A stretch of 64,000 bases of DNA. Source: Clostridium sp. CAG:465. Its GTDB lineage: Bacteria; Bacillota; Clostridia; TANB77; CAG-465. This document shows positions 43,630 to 55,124 of this stretch, one piece after another. The notes under the pieces are model-generated. The model was given only the letters and a program-made list of their open reading frames with translations, searched no databases and had not been told where the DNA came from. Both the position numbers and the translations under genes were made by a program. The first letter of the stretch is position 1. Every line of letters begins with the position of its first letter. The stretch lies in the NCBI GenBank assembly GCA_000433755.1, contig FR891275.1:29555-93554 (forward strand), given 5' to 3'.

Positions 43630-44841
43630 CTACTTATTTGCAAGTAAAATATATGTATTTAAAACGTTATAATAGTTAAATCTACTTGCATTTTTGTCTA
43701 CATATTTTTCATACTTATCGTCCTGAAATACATAAACCATTTTATCAGGAACAGAATTTACTTTTGAATCTACAGCAAATTCAATCAAGTTATCGTTTTC
43801 ATTTTCATCTAAAATTTTTTTCAATTTAGAAACAAAATTTTCTCCCGAAGTGATATACTTTCCTTTTTTTATATAATAATTATATTTATCTGAATTTGCA
43901 TGTGGTAAATTTTCCTCCTTATCAATAGTATTACTGCTCTTTATTTGTTCTGTTGTTATGTTAAAATACGAATGAATAATCTCTTCAGAATTATTTGTTT
44001 CGTTTTTCACAGATTTATTCGATGTAATATCAACATGATACCACTCGTCATCTAAATTTACCATATTCCATTCATGTGCCTGATCTTTAATATTTCCTGT
44101 GATAACTATATTTTTAATTCCAACTTTATCTAATGCTATCATTAATGTTTTAGATAATCCATCACATACAGCTTTATGTGATACTAAGCATCCATATATA
44201 CTATGACATTCGTCAGGCACCTGGTTTATATCTGTATATTTATAATAAGTAGCAATTTTACATATTTGGTCATGCAAATATAATTCTGCATCAAATTTAT
44301 CCATTGTTTTTGCTTCAGAAATAATTGGATTTAATATACTATTTATTTCTGCTATTTTTTTATTTAATTCAAGTTCATCTGAAATGTTATAATTAATTTC
44401 AATTTCTATCCTTTTTGAACTGACTAAATCAATAGTTGAGACTGTATATTCGTTATTTACGTAAAAAACCTCAGGATGGTCTAAAAAGAAATTTTCCATT
44501 GCTTTTTTTGCATCAGTCATAATATTATTATCATCAATATAATTATATTCTTTTACCTTTGCTTTTTTATTTAAGTTTTTTACAGCTATTGCTACTGCTT
44601 TATATATATTTTTTTGATTTTCATTTAATAAATTATAGTAAAAAGTAGAATTTTCAGGTTGCAGTTCATTAATCTTAATTTCACTAACATCCTCTGGTAT
44701 TTCATAATCCCCTGTTACTTTATCATACACATCTTCAGCACTTATCACTATTTGATTTGCAAAGTTTTTATTTAATAAAATAAAAGCTGTAAACAAAATA
44801 AAAAGGAGTGTAACTATAATTGTAAATATTTTTTTAATCAT
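43630..44841 (-). CDS. Membrane-anchored transglutaminase-like protein
   Basis: A 403-residue protein: N-terminal membrane span (IFTIIVTLLFILFTAFILLN), a helical region, and a transglutaminase-like core with Cys in HKAVCDGLSKTLM (about 222), His in AHEWNMVNLD and Asp in YHVDIT, the full catalytic triad order. Proteins of this type act as peptidases or crosslinkers at the envelope. Its own promoter lies at 44861-44889. It is cotranscribed with the VWA gene, so the two may act together on the surface. Confidence 0.86.
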   Translation of the reverse strand: MIKKIFTIIVTLLFILFTAFILLNKNFANQIVISAEDVYDKVTGDYEIPEDVSEIKINELQPENSTFYYNLLNENQKNIYKAVAIAVKNLNKKAKVKEYNYIDDNNIMTDAKKAMENFFLDHPEVFYVNNEYTVSTIDLVSSKRIEIEINYNISDELELNKKIAEINSILNPIISEAKTMDKFDAELYLHDQICKIATYYKYTDINQVPDECHSIYGCLVSHKAVCDGLSKTLMIALDKVGIKNIVITGNIKDQAHEWNMVNLDDEWYHVDITSNKSVKNETNNSEEIIHSYFNITTEQIKSSNTIDKEENLPHANSDKYNYYIKKGKYITSGENFVSKLKKILDENENDNLIEFAVDSKVNSVPDKMVYVFQDDKYEKYVDKNASRFNYYNVLNTYILLANK

Positions 44842-44860
44842 ATCTTCACCTACATTATAT

Positions 44861-44889
44861 ATTTTAATATATAATTAAAACAAATTCAA
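44861..44889 (-). promoter_or_regulatory. Promoter of the transglutaminase-like and VWA genes
   Basis: Minus strand -35 TTGAAT (44884-44889), 17-base spacer, -10 TAAAAT (44861-44866). Confidence 0.7.
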
Positions 44890-44910
44890 TAATTTATCAA
44901 AATATATAAC

Positions 44911-44938
44911 AAAAAGATGGACTTTTGTCCATCTTTTT
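44911..44938 (-). terminator. Terminator of rpoBC
   Basis: A perfect 12-bp stem AAAAAGATGGAC/GTCCATCTTTTT, four-base loop, right after the rpoC stop. Confidence 0.92.
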
Positions 44939-44939
44939 G

Positions 44940-47900
44940 TTATTCAACTTCGTCAACCAATTCTTCATCTGGTATAATATATTTTTCAACTTTACTATTT
45001 TCTTCGTTCTTTATGCTTTCTAAAGATTCAACTTTAATATCATTGTAATCTACAACACCAGTTCCAGCTGGAATTAGACGACCAATTATAACATTTTCTT
45101 TTAATCCTTGTAATTTATCTACTTTTCCTTTAAGAGCTGCATCTGTAAGTACTCTTGCTGTTTCTTGGAATGAAGCAGCAGATAAGAATGAATCAGTTTG
45201 AAGTGCAACTTTTGTTATTCCAAGTAGAGTTTTTTTACCTTTCGCAAGTTTCTTTCCTTTTTCACTTGCAAGTTTGTTTTCAGAATTAAAGTCTGTCATA
45301 TCAACTGTTGATCCTGTTATTAGATTAGTTTCACCTGAATCTTCAACAAATATTTTTCTTAACATTTGACGTCCAACAATCTCAATATGTTTATCATTAA
45401 TATGAACACCTTGAGTTCTATATACTTTTTGAACTTCTTCAATTAAGTAATTTTCAACAGCTATATCGCCTTTTATACGAATAATATCATGTGGATCAAG
45501 AGAACCTTCTGTAATTCTGTCTCCAGCTTTTATTTTTTGTCCATTTGATACTGATATTCTCATTCCAAATGGTATTACATATCTTTCTGTATGTTTATCA
45601 TCAGATGTAACTATTACTTCTTTATTAGTTGAATTATTTCCTATTGTTACAGTACCATCAATTTCAGTTACCATAGCAACACCTTTTGGTTTTCTTGCTT
45701 CAAATAATTCTTCAACACGAGGAAGACCTTGTGTAATATCTGAACCTGCAACACCACCACTATGAATTGTTCTCATTGTAAGCTGTGTACCTGGCTCACC
45801 TATTGATTGTGCAGCAATTATACCGACTGCTTCACCAGGAGTAATTGGCTCACCTGTTGCAAGGTTTTTACCATAACATTTACTACATACTCCTCTAACA
45901 GATTCACAAGTAAAGGCAGAACGTATTTTAACTTTTGTAATTCCATGTTTAGTAATATCTTCAACAATATCTGGAGTTACATATGTATTTCTTTCATATA
46001 ATACATTTCCTTTTTCATCAAGAAGATCTTCTGCAAGATATCTTCCTTCAATTCTTTCTTCAAGTTTTTCTACTGGCTCTCCACTTTCCATAATTGCTTC
46101 AACTTCAAATCCATGATGTGTTCCACAATCATCTTCAGCAACAACAACATCTTGGTTAACATCAACAAGTCTTCTTGTCAAGTATCCAGAGTCAGCTGTT
46201 CTTAAAGCAGTATCAGCAAGACCTTTTCTAGCACCATGTGATGCAATAAAGAATTCAAGGACATCCAAACCTTCTTTAAAGTTTGATTTAATAGGTAACT
46301 CTATTGTTCTACCCATTGTATCTGCCATAAGTCCACGCATACCACCAAGCTGTCTTATCTGAGTTGGGTTACCTCTGGCACCAGTATTAGCCATCATTTG
46401 AAGTGGATTCATTATGTTTGGATTATTCATAATTTCACTTTGAATTTCATCTGTAGCATCAGACCAAATTTTAATAATTTCTTTATATCTTTCATCATTT
46501 GATATAAGTCCACGTTTATAATTTTTTAATACCTTTTCAGCCTCTTCTTCAGCTTTAGCAAGAATTTGTGGTTTGTTTTCTGGTATTTCTATATCTGATA
46601 CTGATACTGTTACACCAGCTTTTGTTGAATATTTATATCCATACTTTTTAATATTATCAAGAACTATTGCAGTCTCTGTAATTCCATGTTTAGCAATACA
46701 CTTATCAACAATTTGTCCAAGTTGTTTTTTCTTAGCTTCGAAATCTATTTCAAGTTTTAGAAGATTTTCTTTTTTAGATCTATCAACAAAACCAATGTCT
46801 TGTGGAATAAAGCTATTGAATATTAATCTTCCTACTGTTGCCTCTATAATTCCAGTATGAACTTTTCCATCAATTTCTTTTGATACCCTTACTCTTATTG
46901 GTGCATGAATTCCAACAACACCTTGATCATAAGCCATAAGTGCCTCATCCATATTTGAAAAGACTTTTCCTTCGCCTTTTTCTCCTTCTAATTTTACTGT
47001 AAGATAGAAACTTCCAAGTATCATATCCATTGATGGAATAGTTACTGGTTTACCATCTTGTAATTTTAAAAGATTATTTGAAGCAAGCATTAGCATTTTT
47101 GCTTCTGCAACAGCCTCAGGAGAAAGTGGAACATGAACAGCCATTTGGTCACCATCAAAGTCAGCATTAAATGCTGTACATACTAATGGATGAAGTTTTA
47201 TAGCTCTACCATCAACAAGTACTGGTTCAAAAGCTTGAATACCAAGTCTATGAAGTGTAGGTGCACGGTTTAGCATTACTGGTCTATTTTTTATAACATC
47301 TTCAAGTACATCCCAAACCTCAACTGCAGTTCTCTCAACCATTCTCTTTGCATTTTTTATATTAAATGCCATTCCTCTTTTTACTAGTTCCTTCATAACA
47401 AAAGGTTTGAATAGCTCTAAAGCCATTTCTCTTGGAAGACCACATTGATAAATTTTAAGTTCAGGTCCAACAACAATAACAGAACGTCCTGAGTAGTCAA
47501 CCCTTTTTCCAAGTAAGTTTTGTCTAAATCTTCCCTGTTTTCCTTTCAACATATCTGTTAATGATTTAAGTGCTCTTCCACCTGCACCAGTAATTGGTTT
47601 GCCACGTCTTCCATTGTCAATTAAAGCATCAACTGCTTCTTGTAACATTCTTTTTTCATTTCTAACGATTATATCAGGTGCTTCTAATTCTAGTAATCTT
47701 TTTAATCTGTTATTTCTGTTTATAACTCTTCTGTATAAATCATTTAAGTCAGATGTAGCAAATCTTCCACCATCTAATTGAACCATAGGACGAAGATCAG
47801 GAGGTATTACTGGTAATACTTCTAATATCATCCACTCAGGTTTATTTCCTGATTCTAAAAACGCTTCAACTGTTTCTAATCTTTTTATAATCTTAGCTCT

Positions 47901-48509
47901 TTTAGCTCCAGTAGCTTTTTCAAGCTCTTTCTTTAATTCACCTTGTAGTTTTTTAAGATCAATTTTGGAAAGCAATTCTCTAATTGCTTCTGCACCCATT
48001 CCAACTCTAAAAGAACCATAACCATATTTTTCTTCAGCTTCTCTATATTCTCTTTCACTTATTATATCGCATACTTTGAATCCAGTATCTTTTGGATCTA
48101 ATACAATATATGAAGCAAAGTATATTACTTTTTCTAAGGCCTTTGGAGAAATATCAAGAAGAAGTCCCATTCTTCCTGGTATTCCTTTGAAGAACCATAT
48201 ATGAGATACAGGGCATGCAAGCTCTATGTGTCCTAATCTTTCACGTCTAACCTTTTTCTTTGTAACTTCAACGCCACATCTATCACATATTATACCTTTA
48301 TATCTTACTTTTTTATATTTTCCACAGTAACATTCCCAATCCTTAGTTGGTCCAAAAATTTTCTCGCAGAATAAGCCATCTCTTTCAGGTTTAAGTGTTC
48401 TATAATTTATAGTTTCAGGTTTTTTTACTTCCCCTTTTGACCATTCTCTGATTTTTTCAGGGGATGCAAGAGCTATACTTAATCTATCAAAATTATCCAT
48501 ATCTTGCAT
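44940..48509 (-). CDS. rpoC: RNA polymerase beta-prime subunit
   Basis: A 1189-residue beta-prime. The N-terminal zinc finger has [21 protein letters not shown] (about 60-80), the catalytic [12 protein letters not shown] is near residue 450, and the second zinc site is near 810-890 with [13 protein letters not shown]. Bacillus-type length, without the large insertion of Gram-negatives. AAGGAGG lies before the ATG at 48509. It follows rpoB by 23 bases. Confidence 0.98.
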   Translation of the reverse strand: MQDMDNFDRLSIALASPEKIREWSKGEVKKPETINYRTLKPERDGLFCEKIFGPTKDWECYCGKYKKVRYKGIICDRCGVEVTKKKVRRERLGHIELACPVSHIWFFKGIPGRMGLLLDISPKALEKVIYFASYIVLDPKDTGFKVCDIISEREYREAEEKYGYGSFRVGMGAEAIRELLSKIDLKKLQGELKKELEKATGAKRAKIIKRLETVEAFLESGNKPEWMILEVLPVIPPDLRPMVQLDGGRFATSDLNDLYRRVINRNNRLKRLLELEAPDIIVRNEKRMLQEAVDALIDNGRRGKPITGAGGRALKSLTDMLKGKQGRFRQNLLGKRVDYSGRSVIVVGPELKIYQCGLPREMALELFKPFVMKELVKRGMAFNIKNAKRMVERTAVEVWDVLEDVIKNRPVMLNRAPTLHRLGIQAFEPVLVDGRAIKLHPLVCTAFNADFDGDQMAVHVPLSPEAVAEAKMLMLASNNLLKLQDGKPVTIPSMDMILGSFYLTVKLEGEKGEGKVFSNMDEALMAYDQGVVGIHAPIRVRVSKEIDGKVHTGIIEATVGRLIFNSFIPQDIGFVDRSKKENLLKLEIDFEAKKKQLGQIVDKCIAKHGITETAIVLDNIKKYGYKYSTKAGVTVSVSDIEIPENKPQILAKAEEEAEKVLKNYKRGLISNDERYKEIIKIWSDATDEIQSEIMNNPNIMNPLQMMANTGARGNPTQIRQLGGMRGLMADTMGRTIELPIKSNFKEGLDVLEFFIASHGARKGLADTALRTADSGYLTRRLVDVNQDVVVAEDDCGTHHGFEVEAIMESGEPVEKLEERIEGRYLAEDLLDEKGNVLYERNTYVTPDIVEDITKHGITKVKIRSAFTCESVRGVCSKCYGKNLATGEPITPGEAVGIIAAQSIGEPGTQLTMRTIHSGGVAGSDITQGLPRVEELFEARKPKGVAMVTEIDGTVTIGNNSTNKEVIVTSDDKHTERYVIPFGMRISVSNGQKIKAGDRITEGSLDPHDIIRIKGDIAVENYLIEEVQKVYRTQGVHINDKHIEIVGRQMLRKIFVEDSGETNLITGSTVDMTDFNSENKLASEKGKKLAKGKKTLLGITKVALQTDSFLSAASFQETARVLTDAALKGKVDKLQGLKENVIIGRLIPAGTGVVDYNDIKVESLESIKNEENSKVEKYIIPDEELVDEVE

Positions 48510-48532
48510 GTTACATATTCCTCCTTATACCA

Positions 48533-51500
48533 TTATTCTATTTCTGGTAAATCTTCTTCGTTAAATTCCTCAAGTTCATCAACTTTTTCATCTAAGTTTT
48601 CGTCTCCATTTTCCAAGCTCATTCCAGACAAATCCGAATCTGACATTTTATGTCCATCTTCAAGTGGTTCACCAATAAGCTCTGGATCTATACCATCAGG
48701 ATCGTCTTCCATTGATTCCTTAAGTTCTAACTCTTCCTCTTCTTTATACATTTTCAAATCTAAAGCTAAACTTTGAAGTTCTTTAGTTAAAACTCTGAAC
48801 GATTCTGGTATTCCAGGTTTTGGAATACTTTCACCCTTAACGATCGCTTCGTATGTTTTTAATCTTCCAACTACATCGTCAGATTTTACAGTTAACATTT
48901 CTTGAAGAGTATATGATGCACCATATGCTTCAAGTGCCCAAACTTCCATTTCACCAAATCTCTGTCCACCAAATTGTGCTTTACCACCTAATGGTTGTTG
49001 AGTTACTAGCGAATATGGTCCAATAGAACGAGCATGTATTTTATCATCAACTAAGTGATATAGTTTTAGCATATACATGTATCCAACTGTAATCTTAGCA
49101 TCAAATGGTTCACCAGTTCTTCCGTCATATACAGTTAATTTACCTGTTGGATCTAGACCTTTATCTTTATATAATTTTTCAATGTCAACTTCTTTTGCGC
49201 CATCAAATACTGGAGTCGCAACTTTCCATCCATACATTTTAGCAATATATCCTAAATGAGTTTCTAGTAACTGTCCAACATTCATACGAGAAGGTAGTCC
49301 TAGAGGGTTAAGAACAATTTGAAGTGGTGTTCCATCTGGTAAATATGGCATATCTTCTCTTGGAAGAATACGTGATATAACACCTTTATTACCATGACGA
49401 CCAGATATTTTATCACCAACAGATATTTTTCTTTTTTGTGCTATATATATTCTTACAACCTTGTTAACACCAGTAGCAAGCTCATCACAATTATCTCTTG
49501 TAAATATTTTTACATCAACAATTGTTCCTTCTTCTCCATGTGGAACTCTAAGAGATGTATCTCTTACTTCTCTTGCTTTTTCACCAAAAATAGCTCGTAA
49601 AAGTTTTTCTTCCGCTGTAAGTTCTGTTTCACCTTTTGGAGTAACTTTACCAACCAATATATCTCCAGGTCTTACAACTGCTCCTATACGTATAATACCA
49701 TTTTCATCTAAGTCTTTAAGAGCATCATCACCTACATTTGGTACTTCTCTTGTAATTTCTTCTGGTCCAAGTTTTGTATCACGTGCTTCACAATCATAAT
49801 CTTCAATATGAATTGTAGTTAAAACATCATCTTTAACTAAATCTTCAGATATTAAGATGGCATCTTCATAGTTGTATCCTTCCCATGTCATAAATCCAAC
49901 TAATATATTTTTACCTAATGCAAGCTCACCATTTTGAGTAGATGGTCCGTCAGCAATTACATCACCTTTTTTAACAGCCTCACCTTTTACAACTATTGGT
50001 TTTTGGTTTATACAAGTACCTTGGTTTGATCTTTTATATTTTATTAAATGGTATTCATCTTTACCTTTTTTAGTTTTAATTATTATCTTATTTGCATCAA
50101 CATAATCAACAACACCATCATTATGTGCTATTATTACTATACCTGAATCTATTGCAGCTTTATATTCAATTCCTGTTCCTACGATTGGACTTTCAGATCT
50201 TATAAGAGGAACAGCCTGACGTTGCATGTTAGAACCCATAAGAGCACGTTTTGCATCATCATTTTCTAGGAAAGGTATCATTGCTGTAGATACTGATACT
50301 AATTGTTTTGGAGAAACATCCATTAAATCAACTTTATCTTTATCCATTTCAAGTATTTGATCTTGATATCTAACCTTAACTCTCTTATTCAAGAAATGAT
50401 TTTCTTCATCTAAAGGTTCATTTGCTTGAGCAACAATGTAATTATCTTCTTCATCTGCAGTAAGATATACTACTTCATCTGTTATAACTCCATTTTCTTT
50501 GTCTATGACTCTATATGGAGATTCTATAAATCCATATCTATTTATTTTTGCAAATGTAGAAAGTGAAGAAATAAGTCCAATATTTGGTCCTTCTGGAGAT
50601 TCTATAGGACATAATCTTCCATAGTGAGTATGATGTACGTCACGAACCTCAAATCCAGCTCTATCCCTTGTAAGTCCTCCAGGTCCAAGAGCTGATATTC
50701 TTCTTTTATGTGTAAGTTCTGCAAGTGGATTAATTTGATCCATGAACTGAGATAATTGCGAACTTCCAAAGAATTCTCTAAGTGATCCAACTACCGGTTT
50801 TATATTTATTAATGTTTGAGGAGTTGCAGCATCTAAATCCTGTGTTGCCATTCTTTCACGAACAACTCTTTCAAGTCTTGCAAGTCCAATTCTAAATTGG
50901 TTTTGAATTAATTCACCAACACATCTAACACGTCTATTTCCAAGATGATCTATATCATCAGTCATACCCATTCCAAATCTAAAATTAACAAAATAATTTA
51001 TTGAAGCTATAATATCATCTAAAGTTGCATGTTTTACAACTAATTTTTCTCTATTTAATCTAATTTTCTTTCTTAATTCTTTTTCATCAACATCGCCAAT
51101 TTTTTCAAGCAATTCTTTTAAAGCAGGAAGATAAACTTCCTCTTTAATTACTTGTTTGTCTATATCCATTCCAAGATATTTGGAAATATCTACAGTATTA
51201 TTTCCTATAACTTTAACTTTTTTGCCTTCTTTTTCAACATAAACAACATTGATACCAGATTGCTTTATATCTTCAGCTATTTCCTTTGTAAATACTTCTC
51301 CTTTTTTTATAAGAAGTTCTCCTGTTTCTGTATTTACAACATCTTCAGCTGCTACTTCATTTACAATTCTATTTGCTATACTTAGCTTTTTATTATACTT
51401 ATATCTTCCTACTCTTTCTAGACTATATCTTCTATCATCATACAATAATCCATAAAGTAGTGATTTTGCAGCATCAACATGTAAAGGTTCCCCTGGTCTA

Positions 51501-52213
51501 ATTTTCTTATATATTTCAAGTAATGCTTCATCCATAGTCTTAGCAGGATCTTTATATATAACTTGATTTATCAAATCGTCTTCAAACAAATCCATAATTT
51601 GTTCATCAGACTCAATACCAAGTGCCCTTATAAGTGTAGTAAGTGGAACTTTTCTAGTTCTATCAACTCTTACATATAACATATCTGTAGAGTCTGATTC
51701 CATTTCAATCCATGTACCACGATTAGGCATAATAGTTCCTTCGTATAAAAATTTACCTGTTTTATCTCTTGATGATGAAAAATAAACACCAGGTGAACGA
51801 ACTAATTGAGATATAATAACTCTTTCTGCTCCATTTATAATAAATGTACCTTTTTCTGTCATTAAAGGTAAATCGCCAAAGAAAATTTCTTGTTCTTTTA
51901 TCTCACCAGTTTCTTTGTTTATCAAACGAACTTGTACTTGTAATCTTGAACAATAACTTGTATTTCTTTCATTTGCTTCCTCAATTGTATACTTTGTTTC
52001 ATCTTCCAATCTATAATCAACAAATTCTAATAATAGATTTCCAGAAAAATCTGTTATTGGAGATGCATCTGAAAGTACATCTTTAAGTCCTGATTTCAAA
52101 AACCACTCATAAGATTGTTTTTGAATATCAATTAAATCAGGCATTTCAATTACCTCTTTAATGTTTGAAAAACTCATTCTAGTTGCTTTTCCATTTTTTA
52201 CTTCATGAACCAT
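48533..52213 (-). CDS. rpoB: RNA polymerase beta subunit
   Basis: A 1226-residue beta subunit. The rifampicin region reads [33 protein letters not shown], with the wild-type Asp, His and Ser positions, so a sensitive type is expected. The C-terminal part includes [24 protein letters not shown]. An acidic tail (about the last 60 residues, rich in Glu, Asp and Ser) is longer than usual. Start: ATG at 52213 with GGGGGT; the longer frame is part of the leader. The usual rplJ/rplL are not upstream; rpoB here has its own promoter and leader. Confidence 0.98.
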   Translation of the reverse strand: MVHEVKNGKATRMSFSNIKEVIEMPDLIDIQKQSYEWFLKSGLKDVLSDASPITDFSGNLLLEFVDYRLEDETKYTIEEANERNTSYCSRLQVQVRLINKETGEIKEQEIFFGDLPLMTEKGTFIINGAERVIISQLVRSPGVYFSSSRDKTGKFLYEGTIMPNRGTWIEMESDSTDMLYVRVDRTRKVPLTTLIRALGIESDEQIMDLFEDDLINQVIYKDPAKTMDEALLEIYKKIRPGEPLHVDAAKSLLYGLLYDDRRYSLERVGRYKYNKKLSIANRIVNEVAAEDVVNTETGELLIKKGEVFTKEIAEDIKQSGINVVYVEKEGKKVKVIGNNTVDISKYLGMDIDKQVIKEEVYLPALKELLEKIGDVDEKELRKKIRLNREKLVVKHATLDDIIASINYFVNFRFGMGMTDDIDHLGNRRVRCVGELIQNQFRIGLARLERVVRERMATQDLDAATPQTLINIKPVVGSLREFFGSSQLSQFMDQINPLAELTHKRRISALGPGGLTRDRAGFEVRDVHHTHYGRLCPIESPEGPNIGLISSLSTFAKINRYGFIESPYRVIDKENGVITDEVVYLTADEEDNYIVAQANEPLDEENHFLNKRVKVRYQDQILEMDKDKVDLMDVSPKQLVSVSTAMIPFLENDDAKRALMGSNMQRQAVPLIRSESPIVGTGIEYKAAIDSGIVIIAHNDGVVDYVDANKIIIKTKKGKDEYHLIKYKRSNQGTCINQKPIVVKGEAVKKGDVIADGPSTQNGELALGKNILVGFMTWEGYNYEDAILISEDLVKDDVLTTIHIEDYDCEARDTKLGPEEITREVPNVGDDALKDLDENGIIRIGAVVRPGDILVGKVTPKGETELTAEEKLLRAIFGEKAREVRDTSLRVPHGEEGTIVDVKIFTRDNCDELATGVNKVVRIYIAQKRKISVGDKISGRHGNKGVISRILPREDMPYLPDGTPLQIVLNPLGLPSRMNVGQLLETHLGYIAKMYGWKVATPVFDGAKEVDIEKLYKDKGLDPTGKLTVYDGRTGEPFDAKITVGYMYMLKLYHLVDDKIHARSIGPYSLVTQQPLGGKAQFGGQRFGEMEVWALEAYGASYTLQEMLTVKSDDVVGRLKTYEAIVKGESIPKPGIPESFRVLTKELQSLALDLKMYKEEEELELKESMEDDPDGIDPELIGEPLEDGHKMSDSDLSGMSLENGDENLDEKVDELEEFNEEDLPEIE

Positions 52214-52256
52214 TTTTATACCCCCAAAAAACATATTAAAAAAGACGACAAAAAGC

Positions 52257-52290
52257 CAAATTAGTTTACATAATTTGAAAAACTAATTTG
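52257..52290 (-). promoter_or_regulatory. Terminator-like hairpin in the rpoB leader
   Basis: An 11-bp perfect stem CAAATTAGTTT/AAACTAATTTG with a 12-base loop, followed on the minus strand by GGCTTTTTGTCGTCTTTTTT, lies between the rpoB promoter and its start codon. It has the build of an attenuator. Confidence 0.55.
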
Positions 52291-52396
52291 ATTCTTATAC
52301 TATTTTATTAACTTATTTTTTTACATTTTACCACTATTTCAACCACCTTTTGAATTTGAGTTTACATAGTATTTTGCTTTTGAAACAATTTATAAT

Positions 52397-52425
52397 ATTA
52401 TAACATATGTCTTAAAACAAGTCAA
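52397..52425 (-). promoter_or_regulatory. Promoter of rpoBC
   Basis: Minus strand -35 TTGACT (52420-52425), 17-base spacer, -10 TATAAT (52397-52402). It gives a leader of roughly 175 bases. Confidence 0.87.
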
Positions 52426-52441
52426 TAGCTTTTTGTCTTTT

Positions 52442-52816
52442 TTATAAAGACTTTAAAAATTCAAAAATTGAATATTGAGTATTATATATACACAAATAAT
52501 AAAATATCAAAAATAATATAATCATAAATACCAAGCATGCAACTATTGTTCTACTCGCAATCAGTTTTGATTCATCAGTATTATCAATTTTCATAAATAT
52601 AATTCTTAAAATTAAACTTGTAATCAATATAACTCCTAACAAGCCAAAACAAATAACAGTAGTTTTTATTAAATTATCCATAGTTACAGTTGTAATACTT
52701 AATATTCCATCAGTTCTTAAAAACTTAATTATAAAAATTACTAAAGATACAATAAACGAAATAATACTTAAAATTTCTAAAATCAATGTTATCTTTTTAA
52801 AATCAATTTTTTTCAT
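52442..52816 (-). CDS. Hypothetical membrane protein, 124 residues
   Basis: Three hydrophobic segments (about 10-33, 50-72 and 90-112) with short loops, starting MKKIDFKKITLILEILSII. AAGGGG precedes the ATG. It starts 2 bases after the prfA stop and should be cotranscribed with it. Unknown family; the spacing pattern is like small DUF-type membrane proteins beside prfA in Clostridia, but I cannot name one. Confidence 0.7.
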   Translation of the reverse strand: MKKIDFKKITLILEILSIISFIVSLVIFIIKFLRTDGILSITTVTMDNLIKTTVICFGLLGVILITSLILRIIFMKIDNTDESKLIASRTIVACLVFMIILFLIFYYLCIYNTQYSIFEFLKSL

Positions 52817-52817
52817 A

Positions 52818-53879
52818 TTATAATGCCCCTTCTTTTAACCTATCTGCCTTATCTGCCGCTGCAAGAGCATCTATCATTTCATCTAAATTACCATTTAAAA
52901 AACTCTCTAATTGATAAATTGTAAAATTAATTCTATGATCAGTTACCCTACTTTGAGGATAGTTATATGTCCTTATTTTTTCACTTCTTGCACCGCTTCC
53001 AACTTGAAGTCTTCTTTTGTTTGTAAGTTCTTTGTTTTGTTTTTCTTGTTCTATTTCATATAATTTTGATCTAAGCATTTTCATTGCAGTTTCTCTATTT
53101 TGAAGTTGTGACCTTTCACTTTGGCAAGCAACAACAACACCAGTTGGTATATGTGTTATACGTATTGCTGATGAAGTTTTATTTACATGTTGGCCACCTG
53201 CTCCACTTGCTCTATATGTATCTATTCTTAAATCATTTTGATTTATCTCAATTTCTACATCTTCAACTTCTGGTAGTACTGCAACCGTAACTGTAGAAGT
53301 ATGAATTCTTCCACTTGCCTCTGTTTCAGGAACACGTTGAACTCTATGTACTCCACTCTCAAATTTTAATTTACTATAAGCACCTTTTCCTTTTATCATA
53401 AATGAAACTTCTTTAAGTCCACCTATACCTGTTTCATTTATATCAATTACTTCAACTTGCCAGTGTTTTAAATCAGCATACATTGTATACATTCTATATA
53501 AGTTATATGCAAACAAAGCAGCTTCTTCACCACCAGCTCCTCCTCTTATTTCAATAATAACATTGCTATCATCATTTTCGTCCTTTGGAATTAACAAAAA
53601 TTTCAACTCTTCCTCTATATTTTCAAGTTTTTGTTTTGAAGAATAAAATTCTTCTTCAGCAAATTCTTTCATTTCTTTATCGTTCATAAGTTCTTTTGCT
53701 TCATCCATATTTTCTTTTACTTTTTTATATTCTCTATACTTTGCAACAACATCTGTTAAATTTGAGTGTTCCTTCATATACTTTTTAAAAAGTGATTGAT
53801 TAGATATTATATCAGGATCAGATATTTTTTCAGTTAAATCAACGTACTTTTTTTCAATTTCTTCAAGTTTATCAAACAT
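52818..53879 (-). CDS. prfA: Peptide chain release factor 1
   Basis: A 353-residue class I release factor. The GGQ loop is in [21 protein letters not shown] (about 225-245), and the stop-codon recognition region reads [18 protein letters not shown], with PET in place of the common PAT/PVT tripeptide of RF1. RF1 reads UAA and UAG. It is not followed by prmC (hemK) here, unlike many genomes. Confidence 0.96.
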   Translation of the reverse strand: MFDKLEEIEKKYVDLTEKISDPDIISNQSLFKKYMKEHSNLTDVVAKYREYKKVKENMDEAKELMNDKEMKEFAEEEFYSSKQKLENIEEELKFLLIPKDENDDSNVIIEIRGGAGGEEAALFAYNLYRMYTMYADLKHWQVEVIDINETGIGGLKEVSFMIKGKGAYSKLKFESGVHRVQRVPETEASGRIHTSTVTVAVLPEVEDVEIEINQNDLRIDTYRASGAGGQHVNKTSSAIRITHIPTGVVVACQSERSQLQNRETAMKMLRSKLYEIEQEKQNKELTNKRRLQVGSGARSEKIRTYNYPQSRVTDHRINFTIYQLESFLNGNLDEMIDALAAADKADRLKEGAL

Positions 53880-53951
53880 AAATTACATCCTCTCTTCTTT
53901 TACTGGTATATTTTAACACATTTTTAGCACTCTTGCAATACATAAATAAAT

Positions 53952-53984
53952 AAAAAGGTCCAAAATATACATTTCGACCTTTTT
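53952..53984 (-). terminator. Terminator after divIVA
   Basis: Stem AAAAAGGTC/GACCTTTTT with a 15-base loop, just downstream of the divIVA stop. Confidence 0.7.
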
Positions 53985-53989
53985 ATTAC

Positions 53990-54442
53990 TTATTTCAAAT
54001 CTTCATCTTCATTTAAAATTTTTAATTGTGCTTCAAGCATAGAACTTACTCTTATACGATAAATTTGCATTTGTTTTTTCTTATCTTCTAATAGTTCTTC
54101 TTTTCTTCTTATTTCATTGTTAAGCTCTTCAATATGCCTTCTTGCATCCGCTTCTGCTTCCTGTTTTATAGTTTCAGCTTCTCTTTTTGCAACTTCTTTC
54201 ATATTGTCAGCAGTTGATTGAGCATTTTCAATAGTTTTATTAATACCTTCTTCTACTGATTTATAATAAGAAATTGATTCTTGCATAGCATTAAACTTGT
54301 CCTTTATTTCTGCATTTTCTTTATATAATGCTTCATAATCTGCAAGTAACTGTTCAAGAAAATCTTCTACATCATCAATATCATAGCCTTTCATTTTAGA
54401 TTTTTTAAAAACTTTGTTTTCAATATCATTTGGTGTTAACAT
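53990..54442 (-). CDS. divIVA: Cell division protein DivIVA
   Basis: A 150-residue protein starting MLTPNDIENKVFKKSKMKGYDIDDVEDFLEQLLADYE, the membrane-curvature binding DivIVA head, and then an almost continuous coiled coil to the end (heptads of Ile/Met/Leu with Glu/Lys). It marks poles and septa and recruits division and wall proteins. Start: ATG at 54442 behind AAAGGAGG; the longer frame covers the ribosome binding site. It lies downstream of sepF. Confidence 0.94.
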   Translation of the reverse strand: MLTPNDIENKVFKKSKMKGYDIDDVEDFLEQLLADYEALYKENAEIKDKFNAMQESISYYKSVEEGINKTIENAQSTADNMKEVAKREAETIKQEAEADARRHIEELNNEIRRKEELLEDKKKQMQIYRIRVSSMLEAQLKILNEDEDLK

Positions 54443-54466
54443 ATATATAACCTCCTTTTTTAATAA

Positions 54467-54492
54467 AAAGCAGACCAAATTTAGCCTGCTTT
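54467..54492 (-). terminator. Possible terminator between sepF and divIVA
   Basis: Stem AAAGCAG/CTGCTTT with nearby extra pairs and a T5 tract on the minus strand. It may reduce readthrough from sepF into divIVA. Confidence 0.55.
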
Positions 54493-54501
54493 AAGTAAAG
54501 T

Positions 54502-55017
54502 CTACTTAAGCCAAGAAAAAGACATTTTCTGCTTGTATTGGCTTTTTTCAACATCATTTTGTATTTCAACATCTTTTGGTGTTAGTAAATAAATAAGATT
54601 TGACACTTTTTGGATTGTACCTTCAACCATAAAAGTAGCTCCTCCTAAGAAATCTAATATTCTTATTGCATCTTCTTTTCCAACGTTTTCTAGATTAATA
54701 ATTACAGATTTTCTTAATTTTAAATACTCTCCTATTTCCTCAACATCAGCATAGCATGTTGGTTGAGTTATAACCATTTTAGATGATGATACGGCTGTAT
54801 TCATAGGTATAACTTTAGTTTGATTATTACTTTTAGAATATGGATTTGAAGATTCAATATCTCTAAAACTTCTTCTTGCTTTTGGAACTTCCCTATTTTC
54901 TACCTCATCTTGTTCTTCTTCATCATAGCAATCTACTTCATCATCATATTCGTTATCTTCATCATTTTCTCCTATTCCCATCATACGCATAAACTTATTT
55001 ACTATTGCAGCACTCAT
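54502..55017 (-). CDS. sepF: Cell division protein SepF
   Basis: A 171-residue protein: an N-terminal amphipathic membrane-targeting helix (MSAAIVNKFMRMMGI), an acidic linker (about 18-45), and the SepF core (KMVITQPTCYADVEEIGEYLKLRKSVIINLENVGKEDAIRILDFLGGA, about 80-130) with the GG turn. SepF tethers FtsZ to the membrane. It lies downstream of the two M23 genes on the same strand, in a division cluster. Confidence 0.94.
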   Translation of the reverse strand: MSAAIVNKFMRMMGIGENDEDNEYDDEVDCYDEEEQDEVENREVPKARRSFRDIESSNPYSKSNNQTKVIPMNTAVSSSKMVITQPTCYADVEEIGEYLKLRKSVIINLENVGKEDAIRILDFLGGATFMVEGTIQKVSNLIYLLTPKDVEIQNDVEKSQYKQKMSFSWLK

Positions 55018-55124
55018 ATCATTAACCCCCTACGATAAAATCATATTTACATTATCTAATAAAAATAAAAATAAGTCAATAGTTTTTTCATATTTTTTGC
55101 TTTTTATGTAATATTTTTTGTTTT

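Noticed and set aside
48504..48776. A Ser-rich 90-codon frame opposite the rpoB C-terminus
   Set aside because: Antisense shadow of the acidic Glu/Asp-rich rpoB tail.
52325..52345. ATG-TAA minimal frame in the rpoB leader
   Set aside because: No convincing Shine-Dalgarno at correct spacing; likely chance in AT-rich sequence.
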